Of a stretch of 64,000 nt of DNA, positions 32,945 through 41,647 are shown piece after piece. This DNA comes from Ramlibacter ginsenosidimutans. GTDB lineage: Bacteria; Pseudomonadota; Gammaproteobacteria; Burkholderiales; Burkholderiaceae_C. The notes under the pieces were generated by a model. That model was not told the origin of the DNA, searched no databases, and saw only the letters and a list, made by a program, of their open reading frames with translations. Where the stretch lies: assembly GCF_042678185.1 (NCBI RefSeq), contig NZ_JBHUDQ010000002.1; one strand, 5' to 3'. Position numbers and translations under genes: made by a program. Position 1 is the stretch's first letter. Each line of letters starts with the position of its first letter.

Positions 32945-33050
32945 AAAAAAAAGTTGACGAGCCTTACCCCCGGCACTGGCTCCACAGTTAGGGCTGCTTG
33001 GTTCCCCACCTGACCCGGTTGGCCGCTTCACCATGCGGGGAGGCCCGTCA
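32945..33050 (-). ncRNA. ffs: 4.5S RNA, bacterial small signal recognition particle RNA
   Basis: The minus-strand transcript contains the universally conserved SRP core: GTCAGG, then TGG-GGAA-CCA (GGAA tetraloop), then AGCAGCC, at 33018-32996. Flanking arms pair: TGACGGGCCT with AGGCTCGTCA (one G-U), and CCCCGCAT with GTGC-C-GGGG (one bulge), giving the expected long hairpin of about 98 nt. Eight T at 32952-32945 end it. The RNA binds Ffh and targets nascent membrane proteins. It is transcribed away from dnaX, which begins 64 bases from its 5' end. Confidence 0.93.
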
Positions 33051-33056
33051 CCTCGT

Positions 33057-33062
33057 ATTGTA
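33057..33062 (-). promoter_or_regulatory. -10 element of the ffs promoter
   Basis: TACAAT on the minus strand, 7 bases before the inferred 5' end of the 4.5S RNA near 33050. A weak -35 (CCAACC) lies 17-18 bases further up at about 33085-33080. Confidence 0.65.
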
Positions 33063-33100
33063 GGCGAGCGGCAAGGCCGGGTTGGGCGGGAGGGCCCCTT

Positions 33101-33106
33101 TAGAAT
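33101..33106 (+). promoter_or_regulatory. -10 element of the dnaX promoter
   Basis: TAGAAT ends eight bases before the dnaX ATG (33114), which puts the transcription start on or next to the start codon. No ribosome-binding site is seen upstream. This suggests a leaderless or nearly leaderless message, unless an upstream promoter is also used. Confidence 0.5.
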
Positions 33107-33113
33107 CGAAAGA

Positions 33114-34994
33114 ATGTCGTATCTCGTGCTCGCCCGGAAGTACCGGCCCAAGACCTTCCTCGAGATGGTGGGACAGGAGCACGTGGTGCAGGCCCTCACG
33201 AATGCGCTGGAGCAGCAGCGGCTGCACCACGCGTACCTGTTCACCGGCACGCGCGGCGTCGGCAAGACCACCGTGTCGCGCATCCTCGCCAAGTCGCTGA
33301 ACTGCCAGGGACCGGACGGAACGGGCGGCATCACCGCCGCGCCTTGCGGCGTGTGCCAGGCCTGCGTGGACATCGACGCGGGCCGCTTCGTCGACTACAC
33401 CGAGCTCGATGCGGCCTCCAATCGCGGCGTCGACGAGGTGCAATCCCTGCTGGAGCAGGCGGTCTACAAGCCGGTGCAGGGCCGCTTCAAGGTCTTCATG
33501 ATCGACGAAGTGCACATGCTCACGGGGCACGCGTTCAACGCCATGCTCAAGACGCTGGAAGAGCCGCCCGAGTACCTCAAGTTCGTGCTGGCCACGACCG
33601 ATCCGCAGAAGGTGCCGGTCACGGTGCTCTCGCGCTGCCTGCAGTTCAACCTGCGGCCGATGGCGCCCGAGACCGTGCAGGAGCACCTCGCGCGCGTGCT
33701 GGAGCAGGAAGCCGTTCCCGCCGACGCGCAGGCTCTTCGGCTGCTCTCGCGCGCCGCGCGCGGCTCGATGCGCGATGCGCTTTCGCTGACCGACCAGGCG
33801 ATCGCCTTCGGTGCCGGCCAGTTGCGCGAAGCGCCAGTGCGCCAGATGCTGGGCAGCGTCGATCGCAGCCACGTGTTCCGGCTGATCGAGGCGCTCGCTG
33901 AAGGCGATGGCAAGTCGGTTGTCGAGATCTCCGAGGCCTTGCGCCTGCACGGCCTCTCCGCCGCCGCAGCGCTGGAAGAGATGAGCCTGGTGCTGCAACG
34001 CATGGCGGTGCTGCAGGCGGTGCCGCAGGCCGCGGATGCCACCGATGACGAATCGGCGGCGATCGCGCGGCTGGCTGCGCTGATGCCGGCCGACGAGACG
34101 CAGCTGCTGTACTCGATGTGCCTGCACGGGCGCGCGGAGCTGGGCCTCGCACCCGACGAATACGCGGCGCTCACGATGGTGCTGCTGCGGCTGCTGGCGT
34201 TCAAGCCCGGCGCGGCGGAAAAAAAAACTCTGAAGCGGCCGGCTGACGCCGGCATCGCTGGGGTTCCTGCGTCACCCCAGCCTGCGAAGAGTCCCGAACG
34301 CGCGCAGAGCCCGGGATCCGCAACAACAACGGAACCTGCCTCTGCCGGTAGGCTGGCGGTGAGCGCAGCGAACCCCAGCGTTCCTGCGTCGACCCAGCCC
34401 GCGAAATCCCCGGAAGCCGCATCCGCAGGCCGCGCCCCCGCCGCGCCCCCCGGCCACGTCCTCCCCGTCGTCGACCCGCGCCAGGCCCCGCCGCGCGCGA
34501 CGCCGCCAGCGCGCCCGAACAACGATGTGCTCGGCGTGCCCGTGCGCGTGCAACCGGAGCCGCTGCGCGAAGCACCTGCGGGCGTGCCCACCGTCGTCCC
34601 CACGCCGGAAGGTGACTTCTGGCAGGCGACCGTGCAGGACCTCGTGCAGCGCGAGGCGATCGCCGCGCTCGTGAGAGAGCTCGCGCTGCAGGCTCAGCTG
34701 GTGGCGCGCGACGAGGGCCACTGGATGCTGCGCGTCGAGCGCGAATCGCTGAACCAGCCCGCGAGCCGCGAACGCCTGCGCACGGCCCTGCAGGGCGCCG
34801 GCCATGCCGTGGAGATCTCCGTGGAAGTCGGCCCCGTCACGGACAGCCCCGCGCGCCGCGCCGCAGTCGCCGCGGCCCAGCGGCAGCGTGCGGCGGAGCA
34901 GATCATCCTGAACGATCCCTTCGTGCAGCAGATGCAGCGGGACTTTGGGGCGAAAATCGTCCCTGGCAGCATCAAACCGATCGAGAAACACTAG
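33114..34994 (+). CDS. dnaX: DNA polymerase III clamp-loader subunit tau (and predicted gamma)
   Basis: Clamp loader ATPase that opens the sliding clamp and joins the replicase to the helicase. The 626-aa product has the AAA+ domain with Walker A GTRGVGKTT, a four-Cys zinc site (CQGPDG to GVCQAC), DEVHML, and sensor 1 LATTDPQKVP. Domain III ends near residue 368. Codons 369-371 (GAA AAA AAA) contain nine consecutive A (34219-34227) that allow slippage to a short gamma form. A repeat-derived linker of about residues 382-430 follows, then the tau-specific C-terminal domains. The ATG has no ribosome-binding site. ybaB follows after 11 bases. Confidence 0.97.
   Translation: MSYLVLARKYRPKTFLEMVGQEHVVQALTNALEQQRLHHAYLFTGTRGVGKTTVSRILAKSLNCQGPDGTGGITAAPCGVCQACVDIDAGRFVDYTELDAASNRGVDEVQSLLEQAVYKPVQGRFKVFMIDEVHMLTGHAFNAMLKTLEEPPEYLKFVLATTDPQKVPVTVLSRCLQFNLRPMAPETVQEHLARVLEQEAVPADAQALRLLSRAARGSMRDALSLTDQAIAFGAGQLREAPVRQMLGSVDRSHVFRLIEALAEGDGKSVVEISEALRLHGLSAAAALEEMSLVLQRMAVLQAVPQAADATDDESAAIARLAALMPADETQLLYSMCLHGRAELGLAPDEYAALTMVLLRLLAFKPGAAEKKTLKRPADAGIAGVPASPQPAKSPERAQSPGSATTTEPASAGRLAVSAANPSVPASTQPAKSPEAASAGRAPAAPPGHVLPVVDPRQAPPRATPPARPNNDVLGVPVRVQPEPLREAPAGVPTVVPTPEGDFWQATVQDLVQREAIAALVRELALQAQLVARDEGHWMLRVERESLNQPASRERLRTALQGAGHAVEISVEVGPVTDSPARRAAVAAAQRQRAAEQIILNDPFVQQMQRDFGAKIVPGSIKPIEKH
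34219..34253 (+). promoter_or_regulatory. predicted dnaX slippage site with downstream hairpin
   Basis: Nine A (34219-34227) in the frame G-AA AAA AAA A, followed 10 bases later by GCCGGC-TGAC-GCCGGC, a 6-bp stem (34238-34253). After a -1 slip the frame reads six codons (AAC TCT GAA GCG GCC GGC) to TGA at 34244-34246, inside the loop. After a +1 slip it reads CTC then TGA at 34231-34233. Either event ends the protein at about residues 372-377. Confidence 0.75.
34257..34402 (+). repeat. inverted repeat elements embedded in the dnaX coding region
   Basis: Copy 1 (34257-34285) is the reverse complement of 61602-61630 with a single mismatch over 29 bases. Copy 2 (34348-34379) matches the reverse complement of 61651-61683 with one base deleted. 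A third, partial copy of the GTTCCTGCGTC block is at 34380-34402. All are read in frame as a Pro/Ala/Ser linker, so the repeat appears to have extended the protein without breaking it. Confidence 0.75.
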
Positions 34995-35005
34995 AGAGAC
35001 CCACC

Positions 35006-35329
35006 ATGTTCAACAAGGGACAGCTGGCCGGCCTGATGAAGCAGGCGCAGCAGATGCAGGACAACCTGAAGAAGGCGCAGGACGAACTGGCCACCATCGA
35101 GGTGAGCGGCGAGTCGGGCGCGGGGCTGGTCAAGGTCGTCATGACCTGCAAGCACGACGTCAAGCGCGTCACCATCGACCCGAGCCTGCTCGGCGACGAC
35201 AAGGACATGCTCGAGGACCTGGTGGCCGCCGCCTTCAACGCCGCCGTGCGCAAGGCCGAAGAGACCACGCAGGAGAAGATGGGCAAGCTCACCGCGGGCC
35301 TGCCGCCAGGCATGAAGCTGCCCTTCTAA
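35006..35329 (+). CDS. ybaB: YbaB/EbfC family nucleoid-associated protein
   Basis: A 107-aa dimeric DNA-binding protein that coats the nucleoid. It starts MFNKGQLAGLMKQAQQMQ, with the family's first helix, then two strands (IEVSGESGAGLVKVVMT and KHDVKRVTIDPSLL) and a final helix. It lies between dnaX and recR, the classic dnaX-ybaB-recR order found across bacteria. A ribosome-binding site is weak (GAGAGACC upstream). Confidence 0.95.
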   Translation: MFNKGQLAGLMKQAQQMQDNLKKAQDELATIEVSGESGAGLVKVVMTCKHDVKRVTIDPSLLGDDKDMLEDLVAAAFNAAVRKAEETTQEKMGKLTAGLPPGMKLPF

Positions 35330-35332
35330 ACA

Positions 35333-35926
35333 TTGGCAGAACCCTCCCTCCAGGCCCTGATCGAGGCGCTGCGGCGCCTGCCCGGCGTCGGCGTGAAGTC
35401 CGCATCGCGCATGGCCTTCCACCTGCTGCAGCACGACCGCGAGGGCGCGCACGTGCTCGCGCGGGCGCTGGAGCAGGCCACCACGCGCGTGCGCCACTGC
35501 AGCGAGTGCCACACCTTCACGGAGGACGAGGTCTGCGCCACCTGCCGCAGCCCGCAGCGGGACCGCAGCAAGCTGTGCGTGGTGGAGACGCCGGCCGACC
35601 AGGCGGCGCTGGAGCGCACGCAGGCCTACAACGGGCTGTACTTCGTTCTCATGGGCAAGCTCAGTCCCCTGGACGGCATCGGCCCGCGCGACATCGGCCT
35701 GGCCAAGCTGTTCGCGCGCGCCACCAACGGCGCGGTGCAGGAGGTGATCCTCGCCACCAATTTCACCGCGGAGGGCGAGGCGACGGCGCACGTCATCGCG
35801 GAAGCATTGAAGCAAAGAGGCCTGAAGGTCACGCGGCTCGCGCGCGGCGTGCCGGCGGGCAGCGAACTCGAATACGTGGACTTGGGGACCATCGCGCACG
35901 CGCTGGTGGACAGGAGGACCCGCTGA
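35333..35926 (+). CDS. recR: recombination mediator RecR
   Basis: Loads RecA onto gapped DNA with RecF and RecO. The 197-aa product has a helix-hairpin-helix (LRRLPGVGVKSASRMAFHLL), a four-Cys zinc finger (CSECHTFTEDEVCATC), a Toprim domain (KLCVVETPADQAALE with its Glu) and Walker B-like C-terminus. The start is TTG at 35333, because the conserved N-terminal helix begins at once and no ATG is in frame. It begins three bases after ybaB and ends one base before the MAPEG gene. Confidence 0.96.
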   Translation: MAEPSLQALIEALRRLPGVGVKSASRMAFHLLQHDREGAHVLARALEQATTRVRHCSECHTFTEDEVCATCRSPQRDRSKLCVVETPADQAALERTQAYNGLYFVLMGKLSPLDGIGPRDIGLAKLFARATNGAVQEVILATNFTAEGEATAHVIAEALKQRGLKVTRLARGVPAGSELEYVDLGTIAHALVDRRTR

Positions 35927-35927
35927 C

Positions 35928-36350
35928 ATGACGACGACGATCTACGCGCGCTTCACCGTCGCCTACTGGTGCGTGCTGCTCGCGGTGCTGCTGCCGTACG
36001 CCTGCTCGTACCTGGCGAAGTTCCGCGACTTCGGCAAGCCGCGCAGCCAGGGCGGCTACGACAACAACGATCCGCGTGCGTGGATGGCGCGCCTGGACGG
36101 ATGGCGCGCCCGCGCCGTGTCCGCGGAGGCCAACAGCTTCGAGGCGCTGCCCTTCTTCATCGGCGCGGTGATCATCGCCCACCAGTTGGGTGCGCCGCAG
36201 ACGCGCGTCGACATCCTCGCGCTGCTGTTCGTCACGCTGCGCATCATCTACATCGCGATGTACGTGGCCGGGCTGCCGACGACGCGCTCGGCGATCTGGG
36301 CCCTCGCGTTCTTCGCGAACGTCGCGATCTTCCTCTCCGGCTGGCACTGA
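35928..36350 (+). CDS. MAPEG domain membrane protein
   Basis: A 140-aa inner-membrane protein of the MAPEG superfamily (membrane-associated eicosanoid and glutathione metabolism). Four hydrophobic segments are visible (about 7-27, 70-90, 92-112, 118-137). The family motif RARAVSAEANSFEALPFF contains the conserved Glu-Asn-Phe-Glu pattern. Substrates of bacterial members are mostly unknown. It begins one base after the recR stop and probably shares its transcript. Confidence 0.85.
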   Translation: MTTTIYARFTVAYWCVLLAVLLPYACSYLAKFRDFGKPRSQGGYDNNDPRAWMARLDGWRARAVSAEANSFEALPFFIGAVIIAHQLGAPQTRVDILALLFVTLRIIYIAMYVAGLPTTRSAIWALAFFANVAIFLSGWH

Positions 36351-36485
36351 GCAGGGGCGCGCGCGAACGTCTGCACTGAGGCGGTTTGCGTTACGTGAAA
36401 ACCCGCACGGGATCGACCCGATGCGGCATCGCAGCATGGCTCTTAAGCTCGCGTGATCCCAAAGAACAATGACGAGAGGCTCCGC

Positions 36486-37520
36486 ATGCGACCCACGATC
36501 ACCCGCCGCAACTTCACGCTGATGGCGGCCGCCGCCGTCGCGGCTCCCACGCTGCGCGCGCAGGGCAAGCTGGAGAAGTCCAAGCTGGCCATCGCCGTCG
36601 GCGGCAAGTCCGCTTTCTACTACCTGCCGCTGACCATCTCCGAGCAGCTGGGTTACTTCAAGTCCGAAGGGCTCGACGTCGAGATCTCCGACTTCGCGGG
36701 CGGCGCCAAGGCGCTGCAGGCGCTGATGGGCAATTCCGCCGACGTGGTGGCGGGCGCCTACGAGCACACCATCAACATGCAGGCGCGCAACCAGGCGATC
36801 CAGGAGTTCGTGCTGATGGGCCGCGCGCCGCAGATCGCGCTGGGCGTGTCGACCAAGACGCTGCCCCACTACAAGGGCCTGGCCGACCTGCGCGGCAAGA
36901 AGATCGGTGTGTCGGCGCCGGGCTCCTCCACCAACATGGTGGCCAACCTCGTGCTCTCGCGCGCCGGCATCAAGGCCAGCGACGTGAGCTACGTGGGGGT
37001 GGGCACCGGCGCCGGGGCGCTGACCGCGATCCGCTCCGGGCAGATCGACGCCATGTGCAACACCGACCCGGTGATGACGATGCTGGAGCAGAAGGGCGAC
37101 GTGCGCATCATCAGCGACACGCGCACGCTCAAGGGCACGCAGGAGGTGTTCGGCGGCCCGATGCCTGCCGCCTGCTTCTACGCGCACACCGACTTCATCA
37201 AGAACAACCCCAACACCTGCCAGGCCCTGGCCAATGCCATCGTGCACGGCCTGAAATGGCTGCAGACCGCGGGACCGAGCGACATCATCAAGACCGTCCC
37301 CGAGAGCTACCTGCTCGGCGACCGCGCGCTGTACCTTGCCTCGTTCAACAAGGTGCGCGAGGCGATCGGGCTCGACGGCATGATGCCGGAAGACGGGCCG
37401 AAGACGGCGCTGAAGGCGCTGGCCAGCTTCGAACCGTCCGTGAAGCCCGACCGCATCGACCTCGCCAAGACCTACACCAACGAATTCGCGCGCCGGGCCA
37501 AGGAGAAGTTCAAGGCCTGA
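36486..37520 (+). CDS. NitT/TauT-type ABC transporter substrate-binding protein
   Basis: A 344-aa secreted binding protein with a twin-arginine-like signal (RRNFTLMAAAAVAAP) at residues 7-21. The mature protein has the NMT1/SsuA-like fold: LPLTISEQLGYFKSEGLDVEI, GSADVVAGAYEHT-like segments and KKIGVSAPGSSTNM. Ligands of this family include nitrate, taurine, alkylsulfonates and thiamine precursors; this one cannot be assigned. The ATG at 36486 has GAGAGG before it; an upstream ATG at 36453 would spoil the signal. A terminator separates it from the ATPase gene. Confidence 0.88.
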   Translation: MRPTITRRNFTLMAAAAVAAPTLRAQGKLEKSKLAIAVGGKSAFYYLPLTISEQLGYFKSEGLDVEISDFAGGAKALQALMGNSADVVAGAYEHTINMQARNQAIQEFVLMGRAPQIALGVSTKTLPHYKGLADLRGKKIGVSAPGSSTNMVANLVLSRAGIKASDVSYVGVGTGAGALTAIRSGQIDAMCNTDPVMTMLEQKGDVRIISDTRTLKGTQEVFGGPMPAACFYAHTDFIKNNPNTCQALANAIVHGLKWLQTAGPSDIIKTVPESYLLGDRALYLASFNKVREAIGLDGMMPEDGPKTALKALASFEPSVKPDRIDLAKTYTNEFARRAKEKFKA

Positions 37521-37558
37521 TGACAGAATGACGCCGGCCGCGCGCCGGGCATGACAGG

Positions 37559-37584
37559 ATGACCGCGCCCGCGCGGTCATTTTT
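37559..37584 (+). terminator. internal terminator between binding protein and ATPase
   Basis: ATGACCGCG (37559-37567) pairs perfectly with CGCGGTCAT (37572-37580) around a 4-base loop, followed by TTTT. The ATPase start is 21 bases on, so this probably lets only part of transcription continue. Confidence 0.85.
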
Positions 37585-37605
37585 CATGAACCCAAAGAGG
37601 TCTTC

Positions 37606-38418
37606 TTGTCCCTAGCCCTGGAACTGAACGAGATCACGGTCACCTTTCGCTCGGGGGACGAGCGCGAGTCCCGCTATACCGCCGTCGCGCAGACGACGTT
37701 GCGGATCGCCGCCGGCGAATTCGTCTCCGTGGTCGGCCCCACGGGATGCGGCAAATCCACGCTGCTGAACATCGCCGCCGGCCTGCTGGAGCCCTCCTCG
37801 GGCGACGTGCGCGTGTTCGGCGAGCCGCTGCAAGGCATCAACCGCCGTGCGGGCTACATGTTCCAGGCCGAAGCGCTGATGCCCTGGCGCAGCGCCCTCG
37901 ACAACGTGATGGTGGGCCTGCAGTACCGCGGCGTCACCGAGGCGGAGGCGCGCACGCAGGCCGAGGCCTGGCTGGCGCGCGTGGGCCTGGCCGGCTTCGG
38001 CGATCGCTATCCCCACGAGCTCTCGGGCGGCATGCGCAAGCGCACGGCGCTTGCGCAGACGCTCGCACTGGACCCCGACATCATCCTCATGGACGAACCC
38101 TTCAGCGCCCTGGACATCCAGACACGCCAGCTGATGGAAAACGAGGTGCTGGACCTGTGGGCGGCCCGCAAGAAGGCCGTCCTCTTCATCACCCACGACC
38201 TCGATGAAGCGATCGCCATGAGCGACCGCGTCGTCGTGCTCTCTGCCGGTCCGGGGACGCACCCGATCGGCGAGTTCGCGATCGACCTGCCGCGTCCGCG
38301 CGACGTCGCCGAGGTCCGCGTCGACCCGCGCTTCGTCGAACTGCACACCAACATCTGGTCGGTGCTGCGCGACGAGGTGCTCAAGGGCTACGCGCAACAG
38401 CTGAAGAAGGCCGCATGA
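37606..38418 (+). CDS. NitT/TauT-type ABC transporter ATPase
   Basis: A 270-aa ATP-binding subunit. It has Walker A GPTGCGKST, a Q-loop FQAEALMPWRSALDN, signature LSGGMRKR (an M at the usual Q), Walker B ILMDEPFSALD and the switch His in ITHDLDEA. The start is TTG at 37606 with AGAGG seven bases upstream. It overlaps the permease by four bases (ATGA). It powers uptake of the ligand captured by the binding protein encoded just before. Confidence 0.93.
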   Translation: MSLALELNEITVTFRSGDERESRYTAVAQTTLRIAAGEFVSVVGPTGCGKSTLLNIAAGLLEPSSGDVRVFGEPLQGINRRAGYMFQAEALMPWRSALDNVMVGLQYRGVTEAEARTQAEAWLARVGLAGFGDRYPHELSGGMRKRTALAQTLALDPDIILMDEPFSALDIQTRQLMENEVLDLWAARKKAVLFITHDLDEAIAMSDRVVVLSAGPGTHPIGEFAIDLPRPRDVAEVRVDPRFVELHTNIWSVLRDEVLKGYAQQLKKAA

Positions 38419-39254
38419 AGAACGCCGGCATGCCTTCCGTGCGCCAGCTGCGCACCTTCCAGCTGCTCGTGCTGGTGGCGGCGCTGCTCGCGTGGCACCT
38501 GCTGTCGCGCAACGAGCAGATGGCCTTCTTCTTCGGCGACCCGGTGGCCGTCGCGGGGCGCATCTGGAGCTGGTTCCTGCCCATCGGCCTGCCGCCCAAC
38601 TCCGCCTTCCCGGACGGCGTGCCCGGCAACGCCGACATCTACGTGCACCTGGGGGTGACGCTCATCGAGACGGTGCTGGCCTTCGCCATCGGCACCGTGC
38701 TCGGACTCGTCATGGGCCTGTGGCTCGCGCTGGCGCCGGTGGCGAGCGCGGTGCTGGATCCCTACATCAAGGCGGCCAACTCCATGCCGCGCGTGATCCT
38801 GGCGCCCATCTTCGCGCTGTGGTTCGGCCTGGGCATCTGGAGCAAGGTGGCGCTCGCGGTCACGCTGGTGTTCTTCATCGTCTTCTTCAACGTGTACCAG
38901 GGCGTGCGCGAAGTCAGTCCCGTCATCCTCGCCAACGCGCGCATGCTGGGCGCCAACCGCAAGCAGCTGCTGCGCACGGTGTACCTGCCCAGCGCCACGA
39001 GCTGGGTGTTCTCCAGCCTGCACACCTCCGTCGGACTCGCGTTCGTGGGTGCCGTGGTGGGCGAGTACCTCGGCTCGGCGCGTGGCGTCGGCTACCTGAT
39101 CCTGCAGGCCGAGGGCACGTTCGACGTGAACACCGTGTTCGCGGGCATCGTGGTGCTGACCGCCTTCGCGCTGCTGCTCGATGGCATCGTCGGGCGCATC
39201 GAGCGCGGGCTGATGAAGTGGCAGCCCAAGCAGGGCGACACCGAGAAGCTGTGA
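38415..39254 (+). CDS. NitT/TauT-type ABC transporter permease
   Basis: A 279-aa inner-membrane subunit with six predicted helices and the coupling loop ARMLGANRKQLLRTVYLPSATSWVF (EAA-like). The first helix is at about residues 14-30; the ASTPR-like NSMPRVILAPIFALWFG segment is characteristic of the SsuC/TauC group. It overlaps the ATPase stop. An 81-base gap with no strong terminator separates it from the convergent mltD. Confidence 0.92.
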   Translation: MKNAGMPSVRQLRTFQLLVLVAALLAWHLLSRNEQMAFFFGDPVAVAGRIWSWFLPIGLPPNSAFPDGVPGNADIYVHLGVTLIETVLAFAIGTVLGLVMGLWLALAPVASAVLDPYIKAANSMPRVILAPIFALWFGLGIWSKVALAVTLVFFIVFFNVYQGVREVSPVILANARMLGANRKQLLRTVYLPSATSWVFSSLHTSVGLAFVGAVVGEYLGSARGVGYLILQAEGTFDVNTVFAGIVVLTAFALLLDGIVGRIERGLMKWQPKQGDTEKL

Positions 39255-39335
39255 AGCGGGCCCCGGGCGGGAGTCGTCCGGCACGGAGTGGCGCCGGCGC
39301 CCGCCGACGCCGTTCGCCGGCCCGGCCGGCCGCGC

Positions 39336-40861
<1,526 letters not shown>

Positions 40862-40865
<4 letters not shown>

Positions 40866-41647
40866 CTGAACTCGTTCTTCCATTGGCGCAGCGCCGCGAA
40901 CACCGCGACCGGGTCTGCCGGGTTGGCCTGCGGATCGTGTCCGTGGGCCGCCTGCGCCACGGCGGCGACGCGCGTGCGCAGGAAAGGATTGATCTCGTTC
41001 TCCACGGCGATGGTGGAAGGCAACGTGGGCTCGCCGTGCGAGCGCCTCTGCTCGCATTGTTGCCGGTAATGGATCAGCTGTGTATTGCCCGGCTCGACGG
41101 CTGTGGCAAATTTCAGGTTTGACAGCGTGTATTCATGCGTGCAGCACACCCGGGTGCGGCCCGGGAGCGCCGCGAGCTTGGCGAGCGACGCGAACATCTG
41201 CGCCGGGGTGCCCTCGAACAGCCGCCCGCAGCCGCCCGAAAACAGCGTGTCGCCGCAGAACAGCAGCGGGGCGCCATCGGCGAGGGCCGGGCTGGCGGAG
41301 TAGTACGCAATGTGGCCGGCGGTGTGGCCGGGGACGTCCAGCACGTCGAAGCGCAGGCCCAGGACCTCGATGGCGTCGCCCTCGGAGAGCCGCTCCAGCG
41401 GTTCGGGAATGCGCTCGTGCGCGGGGCCGTAGACCCGCGCGCCGGTCGCGTCGCGCAAGGCATCGACGCCGCCCACGTGGTCCGGGTGGTGGTGGGTGAC
41501 TAGAATCGCCTCCAGCCGCAGGCCGTGGGCAGCAAGGTACGACTGCACCGGGGCGGCATCGCCGGGATCGACGACCAGCGCCCGCTGTCCGTCGTGCAGC
41601 AGCCACAGGTAGTTGTCCTGGAAGGCGGGCAGCGGGGTCAAGTTCAT
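40862..41647 (-). CDS. gloB: hydroxyacylglutathione hydrolase (glyoxalase II)
   Basis: Hydrolyses S-lactoylglutathione in methylglyoxal detoxification. The 261-aa product has the metallo-beta-lactamase fold with the dinuclear metal motif VTHHHPDHVGG, the third ligand in VPGHTAGHIAY, CGDTLFSGGCGR and CCTHEYTLSN. It starts MNLTPLPAFQDNY, matching known GloB N-termini, which fixes the ATG at 41647. That ATG overlaps the divergent methyltransferase ATG (shared CATG). A perfect TATAAT lies at 41663-41658. Confidence 0.96.

Noticed and set aside
32956..33050. 4.5S RNA on the plus strand
   Set aside because: The plus strand reads TTCC in the apical loop; only the minus strand gives the GGAA tetraloop and AGCAGCC.
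33033..33113. 27-codon N-terminal extension of dnaX
   Set aside because: It crosses the 4.5S RNA 5' region and both promoters. DnaX homologues begin MSYLVLARKYRPKTF at 33114.
39255..39335. Terminator between the permease and mltD
   Set aside because: There are several GC-rich stems but no T tract on either strand, so I could not support one.
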